This document shows positions 57,184 to 64,000 of a DNA stretch of 64,000 nucleotides, one piece after another. The notes under the pieces are model-generated. The model was not told the DNA's origin and ran no database searches. It saw only the letters and a program-made list of their open reading frames with translations. This DNA comes from Streptococcus mitis (lineage in GTDB: Bacteria > Bacillota > Bacilli > Lactobacillales > Streptococcaceae). Both the position numbers and the translations under genes were made by a program. The stretch's first letter is position 1, and every line of letters begins with the position of its first letter. The stretch is taken from NCBI GenBank assembly GCA_001560895.1, contig CP014326.1:1872001-1936000 (forward strand). Reading direction: 5' to 3'.

Positions 57184-58179
57184 ATGAAACTTTTGAAAAA
57201 AACTATGCAAGTTGGACTAACAGCAATTTTCTTTGGTTTGCTAGCTACCAATACAGTATTTGCAGATGATTCTGAAGGTTGGCAATTTGTCCAAGAAAAT
57301 GGTAGAACCTACTACAAGAAGGGTGACATCAAAGAAACGGACTGGCGAGTGATTGATGGCAAGACCTATTATTTTGATTATAATGGTGAAATGGTTGTTG
57401 GTTGGCAATACATTCCAATGCCAGTTAAAGGATATACCATTGGTCCTTACCCTAATGGTATAAGATTAGAAGGTTCCCCAATGCCAGAATGGTACTACTT
57501 TGACAAAAGTGGAGTGCTACAAGAGTTTGTTGGTTGGAAAGCATTAGAGGTTAAAACTAAAGACAGTGTTGGAAGAAAGTATGGGGAAAAACGTACAAAA
57601 CCGGAAGATAAACAAGAGAAGAGTTTTTACACGAACTATTACTTTAATCAAAATCATTCTTTAGAGACAGGTTGGCTTTATGACCAGTCTAATTGGTATT
57701 ATCTAGCTAAAACGGAAATTAATGGAGAAAACTATATTGGTGGTGAAAGACGTGCAGGTTGGATAAATGATGGTTCAGCTTGGTACTATCTAGATTCAGA
57801 AACTGGTATCATGCAAACTGGTTGGAAGGAACTTGGCAATAAGTGGTACTACCTCCGTTCATCAGGAGCAATGGCAACTGGCTGGTATCAGGAAGGTACC
57901 ACTTGGTATTATTTAGACCAGCCAAATGGCGATATGAAAACAGGTTGGCAAAACCTTGGTAACAAGTGGTACTACCTCCGTTCATCAGGAGCAATGGCAA
58001 CTGGCTGGTATCAGGAAGGCTCAACTTGGTACTATCTAAATGCAAGTAATGGAGATATGAAAACAGGCTGGTTCCAAGTCAATGGTAAATGGTACTATGC
58101 GTATGGTTCAGGTGCTCTAGCTGTTAATACCACAGTAGATGGTTACTACGTAAACTATAATGGTGAGTGGGTTAAGTAA
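57184..58179 (+). CDS. Choline-binding protein, CbpF-like
   Basis: This 331-residue protein has a signal peptide (cut after TVFA at about residue 27) and is built almost wholly of choline-binding repeats. The N-terminal ones are irregular (EGWQFVQENGRTYYKK, VGWQYIPMPVKG) and the C-terminal ones standard (GWYQEGTTWYYLDQPNGDMKTGWQ). The layout and start MKLLKKTMQVGL match pneumococcal CbpF, an inhibitor of the autolysin LytC. It lies 18 bases after the protease gene with a GGAGG site, so the two are co-transcribed, as cbpG and cbpF are neighbours in pneumococcus. Confidence 0.9.
   Translation: MKLLKKTMQVGLTAIFFGLLATNTVFADDSEGWQFVQENGRTYYKKGDIKETDWRVIDGKTYYFDYNGEMVVGWQYIPMPVKGYTIGPYPNGIRLEGSPMPEWYYFDKSGVLQEFVGWKALEVKTKDSVGRKYGEKRTKPEDKQEKSFYTNYYFNQNHSLETGWLYDQSNWYYLAKTEINGENYIGGERRAGWINDGSAWYYLDSETGIMQTGWKELGNKWYYLRSSGAMATGWYQEGTTWYYLDQPNGDMKTGWQNLGNKWYYLRSSGAMATGWYQEGSTWYYLNASNGDMKTGWFQVNGKWYYAYGSGALAVNTTVDGYYVNYNGEWVK
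57841..58019 (+). repeat. Identical 56-base repeats inside the CbpF-like gene
   Basis: The stretch 57841-57896 recurs exactly at 57964-58019, with a period of 123 bases (41 codons, two choline-binding repeats). Such identity allows repeat number to change by recombination. Confidence 0.85.
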
Positions 58180-58313
58180 CGAATACTAATCGTAACTGTA
58201 GTTGATACTTAACTTAGTAAAAAGGGCTTTTTTCTACCATTTGTCAACGCTATCAATTTTTAAGAATTAAGGCTCTTTGTTAACTGTAGTGGGTTGAAGA
58301 AAAGCTAAGAATG

Positions 58314-58343
58314 AGAAAGGACGAAGTTAGTCCTTTCTTTTTT
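58314..58343 (+). terminator. Terminator downstream of the choline-binding protein genes
   Basis: AGAAAGGAC (58314-58322) pairs perfectly with GTCCTTTCT (58330-58338), followed by TTTTT. A weaker A/T-only candidate lies at about 58209-58230. Confidence 0.85.
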
Positions 58344-58345
58344 AT

Positions 58346-58397
58346 GTGACTATTAGTCCGTCTCGCACCTAACGGAGCGAGATGAACTAATAGTCAC
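58346..58397. repeat. Long imperfect inverted repeat
   Basis: Arms 58346-58366 and 58377-58397 are 21 bases each, matching at 19 positions, with a 10-base loop. The outer arms read GTGACTATTAGT and ACTAATAGTCAC. No T-run follows. It lies between two terminators of convergent genes and fits no repeat family I know. Confidence 0.7.
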
Positions 58398-58402
58398 TTA
58401 AT

Positions 58403-58448
58403 CAAAAAACGCACCATATCAAAAACTAAAAAGTTTGATATCATGCGT
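58403..58448 (-). terminator. Terminator of ndk
   Basis: On the minus strand ACGCATGATATCAAA and TTTGATATGGTGCGT pair with one two-base mismatch, followed by TTTTTGATT. Confidence 0.8.
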
Positions 58449-58520
58449 CATGTCTTAAACTAATTGACTATACTTTCTATTCAAATGAGCTTTTAACCAA
58501 TTGATTGAACCAATCCACTC

Positions 58521-58934
58521 TTAAAACCAAAGAGCAATTTCTCGCTTAGCTGACTCTTCTGAATCTGAACCATGTACAACATTTTGAATAGCTTGGTTTT
58601 CACTAGCAGCTTTTGCAAAATCACCTCGAATCGTTCCTGGTAAAGCTTCTTCTGGACGAGTCGCACCCATCATAGTCCGCCAAGTTTCGATTACTTTGGG
58701 ACCAGAAATGATACCTACAAGAACCGGTCCTGAAGTCATAAATTCACGAATCGGCGGGTAAAAACTCTGACCAACTAAATCCTGATAGTGCTGGTCAATC
58801 AACTCTTCTGAAACCTGTGAACGCAACTCCAATTTTTCGATTGTAAATCCACGTTGTTCGATGCGTTTCAACACTTGACCCACTAGTCCCCTTTTTACAC
58901 CGTCTGGTTTAATGATAAAAAATGTTTGTTCCAT
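58521..58934 (-). CDS. ndk: Nucleoside diphosphate kinase
   Basis: This 137-residue enzyme transfers phosphate between nucleoside di- and triphosphates through His121 in NVVHGSD. The start [20 protein letters not shown] and the [16 protein letters not shown] segment are typical. It sits between the accessory patch and rpoC, with an AAAGGAGA ribosome site. Confidence 0.96.
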   Translation of the reverse strand: MEQTFFIIKPDGVKRGLVGQVLKRIEQRGFTIEKLELRSQVSEELIDQHYQDLVGQSFYPPIREFMTSGPVLVGIISGPKVIETWRTMMGATRPEEALPGTIRGDFAKAASENQAIQNVVHGSDSEESAKREIALWF

Positions 58935-59004
58935 ACCCGTCTCCTTTGTCAGCTTCTTTCTTTTATTTTACCACATTTCATGGAAAAATGGAGAAAGTTT
59001 TCAG

Positions 59005-59034
59005 AAAAAGAGAAAGAGAACCCGAAGGCTCTCT
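59005..59034 (-). terminator. Terminator of rpoB-rpoC
   Basis: On the minus strand AGAGAGCC-TTCG-GGTTCTCT has a stable UUCG loop and is followed by TTCTCTTTTTC, 9 bases after the rpoC stop. Confidence 0.85.
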
Positions 59035-59043
59035 CATTCTCTC

Positions 59044-62000
59044 TTATTCTACTGTTTCTTCCACAGTTTCAACGGCAGTATCCATAACTACTTCTGTTGT
59101 TTCTTCATTCCCTTCTTCCTCTACTGGAGGATTAAGGTATTCTTCTTCGTTGATAGCATGTGGTTCAAGGTTACGGTAACGGGCCATACCAGTACCTGCT
59201 GGGATGATCTTACCGATGATAACATTTTCTTTAAGTCCAAGGAGATGGTCTTTCTTACCACGGATAGCTGCATCCGTAAGGACACGAGTTGTTTCCTGGA
59301 AGGAAGCCGCTGACAAGAAACTGTTGGTTTCAAGTGAGGCTTTGGTAATTCCCATAAGGACTGGACGACCAGTCGCTGGCACTCCACCTGCGATAAGGAC
59401 ATCTTTGTTAGCGTCTGTAAAGTCATTGATATCCATGAGGGTACCCATGAGAAGATCTGTGTCACCTGGATCCATGACACGGACTTTACGGATCATTTGA
59501 CGAACCATTACCTCGATGTGTTTGTCACCGATTTCTACCCCTTGGCTACGGTAAACTTTTTGTACTTCACCGAGAAGGTAAGTTTCAACTGACAAGACAT
59601 CACGAACTGCAAGGAGACGTTTTGGTTGGATAGAACCTTCTGTAAGAGCAGCACCACGCGCTACTTGGTCACCAACTTCAACACGCATACGAGCGGTAAA
59701 TGGAACGACGTACTCACCTTCACCAGTTTCACCCTTAACAAAAACTTTCTTAGTACGAGTTGATGCATCTTCTTCGATAGCGGTAACTTGTCCTTTAACC
59801 TCTGTGATAACCGCTTCCCCTTTAGGATTGCGGGCTTCAAAGATTTCTTGGACACGAGGAAGACCCTGAGTGATATCGGTATTTGAGGCAACCCCACCCG
59901 TGTGGAAGGTACGCATTGTAAGTTGTGTACCAGGTTCCCCGATAGATTGGGCAGCGATTGTACCAACTGCTTCACCAACTTCAACCGCATCACCAGTCGC
60001 CAAGTTGATACCGTAACAGTGACGGCAGACACCGTGACGAGTGTTACATGTAAATACAGAGCGGATAGTCACTTCTTCCACACCAGCATTAACAATTTCA
60101 CGCGCCTTGTCTTCTGTAATCAACTCATTTGGACCGATGATAACTGCACCAGTTTCTGGATGTTTAACGGTTTTCTTAGTGTAACGACCATTGAGACGCT
60201 CTTCTAGAGACTCGATCATCTCTTTTCCTTCCGCGATAGAACGGATCAAGAGACCACGGTCTGTTCCACAGTCATCCTCACGGATGATAACGTCTTGGGC
60301 AACGTCAACCAAACGACGAGTCAAGTAACCTGAGTCGGCTGTCTTAAGGGCCGTATCGGTCATACCTTTACGCGCACCGTGAGTTGAGAAGAACATTTCC
60401 AATACCGACAAACCTTCGCGGAAGTTTGAAAGGATTGGCAATTCCATGATACGTCCGTTCGGAGCTGCCATCAGACCACGCATACCGGCAAGCTGTGAGA
60501 AGTTTGAGATGTTACCACGGGCTCCAGAGTCCATCATCATAACGATTGGGTTCTTAGGATCTTGGTTGGCAATCAAGCGTTTCTCTAGTTTTTCACGGGC
60601 TGCACGCCATTCAGCTGTAACAGCATTGTAACGCTCGTCGTCTGTAATCATACCACGACGGAATTGTTTGGTGATTTGTTCTACACGTTTGTGTGATTCT
60701 TCAATGATTTCAGCCTTGTCATCAACGACTGGGATATCGGCAATACCCACTGTCAATCCTGCAAGAGTTGAGTGGTGGTAACCGAGGTTCTTCATACGGT
60801 CAAGTAGGGCAGAAGTTTCTGTCGTACGGAAACGTTTGAAGATTTCAGCGATGATATTTCCAAGATTTTTCTTCTTGAATGGAGGGTTGAGTTCAAGTTT
60901 GCTGATTGCTTCCTTGATATCTCCACCAAGTGGCAAGAAGTATTTAGCTGGAACGCCTTCTGTCAAGTTGGCATTGTTTGGTTCTTGCAAGTATGGTAGA
61001 CCCTCTGGCATGATGTCATTGAAGAGGATTTTACCAACTGTTGTAAGCAAGACCTTGTGTTTTTGCTCTTCTGTCCATGGTTTGTTGAGGCTGTCTGTTG
61101 CAATACCAACACGTGAGTGAAGGTGAACATAACCATTACGGTAAGCCATAACCGCTTCGTCACGGTCTTTGAAGACCATTCCTTCACCTTCGCGACCAGC
61201 TTCTTCCATGGTCAAGTAGTAGTTACCCAAAACCATATCCTGAGATGGAGTAACAACTGGTTTACCATCTTTCGGGTTCAAGATATGCTCAGCAGCTAGC
61301 ATCAAGATACGAGCTTCTGCTTGGGCTTCTTCTGAAAGTGGTACGTGGATGGCCATTTGGTCCCCGTCAAAGTCGGCATTGTAGGCTTCACAGACAAGTG
61401 GGTGCAAGCGAAGGGCCTTACCATCAATCAAGACTGGCTCGAAGGCTTGGATACCCAAACGGTGAAGGGTCGGTGCGCGGTTCAAAAGCACTGGGTGTTC
61501 TTTGATCACTTCTTCAAGAATATCCCAGATACGCTCATCTCCACGTTCGACCAAGCGTTTAGCCGCTTTGACGTTTTGTACGATATCACGTGCAACAATT
61601 TCACGCATCACGAATGGTTTAAAGAGCTCGATTGCCATTTCACGTGGCACACCACATTGGTACATCTTAAGAGTTGGACCAACGGCGATAACGGAACGTC
61701 CTGAGAAGTCAACACGTTTACCGAGCAAGTTTTGACGGAAGCGTCCTTGTTTCCCTTTAAGCATGTGGCTCAATGATTTCAGTGGACGGCTACCTGGTCC
61801 TGTGATTGGACGACCACGACGACCATTGTCAATCAAAGCGTCAACCGCTTCTTGAAGCATACGCTTCTCATTTTGAACGATGATACCTGGTGCATTCAAC
61901 TCAAGCAAGCGAGCCAAGCGGTTGTTACGGTTGATAACACGGCGGTAAAGGTCGTTCAAGTCAGATGAGGCAAAACGGCCACCATCCAACTGCAACATTG

Positions 62001-62721
62001 GACGAAGATCTGGTGGAATAACTGGAAGGATGTTGAGAATCATCCATTCAGGTTTGTTTCCAGACTTGTAAAAGGCATCCAAAACATCCAAACGACGGAT
62101 AGCTTTGACACGTTTTTGTCCAGTCGCTGTTTTCAACTCTTCTTTGAGTTCAGCAATTTCTTTTTCAAGATCTACTTGTTTTAAAAGGTCTTGGATAGCT
62201 TCGGCACCCATCTTGGCAACGAATGATCCATAACCATATTCACGCAAGCGCTCACGGTATTCGCGCTCTGTCATGATAGACTTGTGCTCAAGTGGTGTAT
62301 CCTTAGGATCAATCACCACATAAGCTGCAAAGTAGATTACTTCCTCGAGGGCACGAGGGCTCATATCAAGGGTCAAGCCCATACGGCTTGGAATTCCCTT
62401 GAAGTACCAGATGTGAGATACAGGAGCTTTCAATTCGATATGCCCCATACGCTCACGACGAACTTTTGTACGCGTTACTTCAACCCCACAACGGTCACAA
62501 ACAATCCCTCTATAACGAATGCGTTTGTACTTACCACAAGCACATTCCCAGTCTTTTGTAGGACCAAAGATAACTTCATCAAAGAGTCCTTCACGTTCTG
62601 GTTTCAAGGTACGGTAATTGATTGTTTCAGGTTTTTTGACTTCTCCATAAGACCATGAACGGACTTTACTTGGAGAAGCTAGGGTGATTTGCATACTTTT
62701 AAAACGATTTACATCAACCAC
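59044..62721 (-). CDS. rpoC: RNA polymerase beta' subunit
   Basis: This 1,225-residue subunit has the N-terminal zinc finger ([20 protein letters not shown], about residues 60-80), the catalytic loop NADFDGDQM near residue 450 and the bridge-helix region [39 protein letters not shown] second zinc site (CGTD...CRHCYG) follows. The acidic C-terminal tail ([25 protein letters not shown]) is usual in streptococci. It lies 38 bases after rpoB in the standard operon. Confidence 0.98.
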   Translation of the reverse strand: MVDVNRFKSMQITLASPSKVRSWSYGEVKKPETINYRTLKPEREGLFDEVIFGPTKDWECACGKYKRIRYRGIVCDRCGVEVTRTKVRRERMGHIELKAPVSHIWYFKGIPSRMGLTLDMSPRALEEVIYFAAYVVIDPKDTPLEHKSIMTEREYRERLREYGYGSFVAKMGAEAIQDLLKQVDLEKEIAELKEELKTATGQKRVKAIRRLDVLDAFYKSGNKPEWMILNILPVIPPDLRPMLQLDGGRFASSDLNDLYRRVINRNNRLARLLELNAPGIIVQNEKRMLQEAVDALIDNGRRGRPITGPGSRPLKSLSHMLKGKQGRFRQNLLGKRVDFSGRSVIAVGPTLKMYQCGVPREMAIELFKPFVMREIVARDIVQNVKAAKRLVERGDERIWDILEEVIKEHPVLLNRAPTLHRLGIQAFEPVLIDGKALRLHPLVCEAYNADFDGDQMAIHVPLSEEAQAEARILMLAAEHILNPKDGKPVVTPSQDMVLGNYYLTMEEAGREGEGMVFKDRDEAVMAYRNGYVHLHSRVGIATDSLNKPWTEEQKHKVLLTTVGKILFNDIMPEGLPYLQEPNNANLTEGVPAKYFLPLGGDIKEAISKLELNPPFKKKNLGNIIAEIFKRFRTTETSALLDRMKNLGYHHSTLAGLTVGIADIPVVDDKAEIIEESHKRVEQITKQFRRGMITDDERYNAVTAEWRAAREKLEKRLIANQDPKNPIVMMMDSGARGNISNFSQLAGMRGLMAAPNGRIMELPILSNFREGLSVLEMFFSTHGARKGMTDTALKTADSGYLTRRLVDVAQDVIIREDDCGTDRGLLIRSIAEGKEMIESLEERLNGRYTKKTVKHPETGAVIIGPNELITEDKAREIVNAGVEEVTIRSVFTCNTRHGVCRHCYGINLATGDAVEVGEAVGTIAAQSIGEPGTQLTMRTFHTGGVASNTDITQGLPRVQEIFEARNPKGEAVITEVKGQVTAIEEDASTRTKKVFVKGETGEGEYVVPFTARMRVEVGDQVARGAALTEGSIQPKRLLAVRDVLSVETYLLGEVQKVYRSQGVEIGDKHIEVMVRQMIRKVRVMDPGDTDLLMGTLMDINDFTDANKDVLIAGGVPATGRPVLMGITKASLETNSFLSAASFQETTRVLTDAAIRGKKDHLLGLKENVIIGKIIPAGTGMARYRNLEPHAINEEEYLNPPVEEEGNEETTEVVMDTAVETVEETVE

Positions 62722-62759
62722 TATTTCTTCCCTTTCTATTCTAAGTGAACTGCTTTTTC

Positions 62760-64000
<1,241 letters not shown>

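Noticed and set aside
58205..58232. Terminator directly after the CbpF-like gene (AAAAAGGGCTTTTTT)
   Set aside because: The stem is only A/T pairs with almost no loop; the GC-containing hairpin at 58314-58343 is a better terminator.

Overview
The window comes from a low-GC mitis-group Streptococcus (S. mitis / S. oralis / S. pneumoniae relatives). The evidence is a set of choline-binding proteins close to pneumococcal CbpG and CbpF, three BOX repeats, a TprA-PhrA peptide-sensing pair, a ComX box in front of cinA-recA-dinF, and many proteins that read like pneumococcal orthologues. It is probably not a typical pneumococcus: yebC and dinF are direct neighbours, whereas from memory pneumococcus carries ply through lytA between them.

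Layout. 1-2,750 is the right end of an integrated mobile element: a hypothetical gene, a pMV158-type rolling-circle origin and initiator, an excisionase-like protein and a tyrosine integrase, abutting the 3' end of rpsI. 2,750-17,900 is minus-strand housekeeping: rplM-rpsI behind an L13 leader, a two-gene ABC exporter, pheS-pheT behind a T-box, ribU-PAP2 behind an FMN riboswitch, trmL behind an attenuator-like leader, an ECF transporter module and a SAM hydrolase. 17,900-31,150 holds trkA-trkH, pflB with a cre site, dinB, uppP, a DUF2207 protein, a fused glutamine-type binding protein/permease with its ATPase, and an 820-base AT-rich gap with a cryptic promoter. 31,150-38,400 is ilvB-ilvH-ilvC-ilvA with a CodY box, then the fakA/Asp23 and rpmB group.

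38,400-49,960 contains a LytTR regulator with a LiaF-like partner and a clear LytTR-type repeat at its own promoter, a PAP2 enzyme, and a MarR-controlled heterodimeric ABC exporter with three matching operators. It continues with yebC, dinF, recA and cinA. 49,960-54,260 has an LCP ligase, a GNAT enzyme, tsaE, a membrane protein, then tprA and the divergent 56-residue phrA. 54,260-58,180 is an accessory patch: a broken IS110-family transposase and a cbpG-like/cbpF-like pair. In pneumococcus the PhrA-controlled lantibiotic genes would be expected there. 58,180-64,000 is ndk, rpoC and the 3' part of rpoB.

The best leads are the integrated element with a preserved rolling-circle nick site and an integrase start codon locked in an inverted repeat, the orphaned TprA-PhrA pair, the LytTR repeat, the MarR operator set and the cryptic transcript at 31.1 kb. 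No rRNA, tRNA gene or CRISPR array was found.
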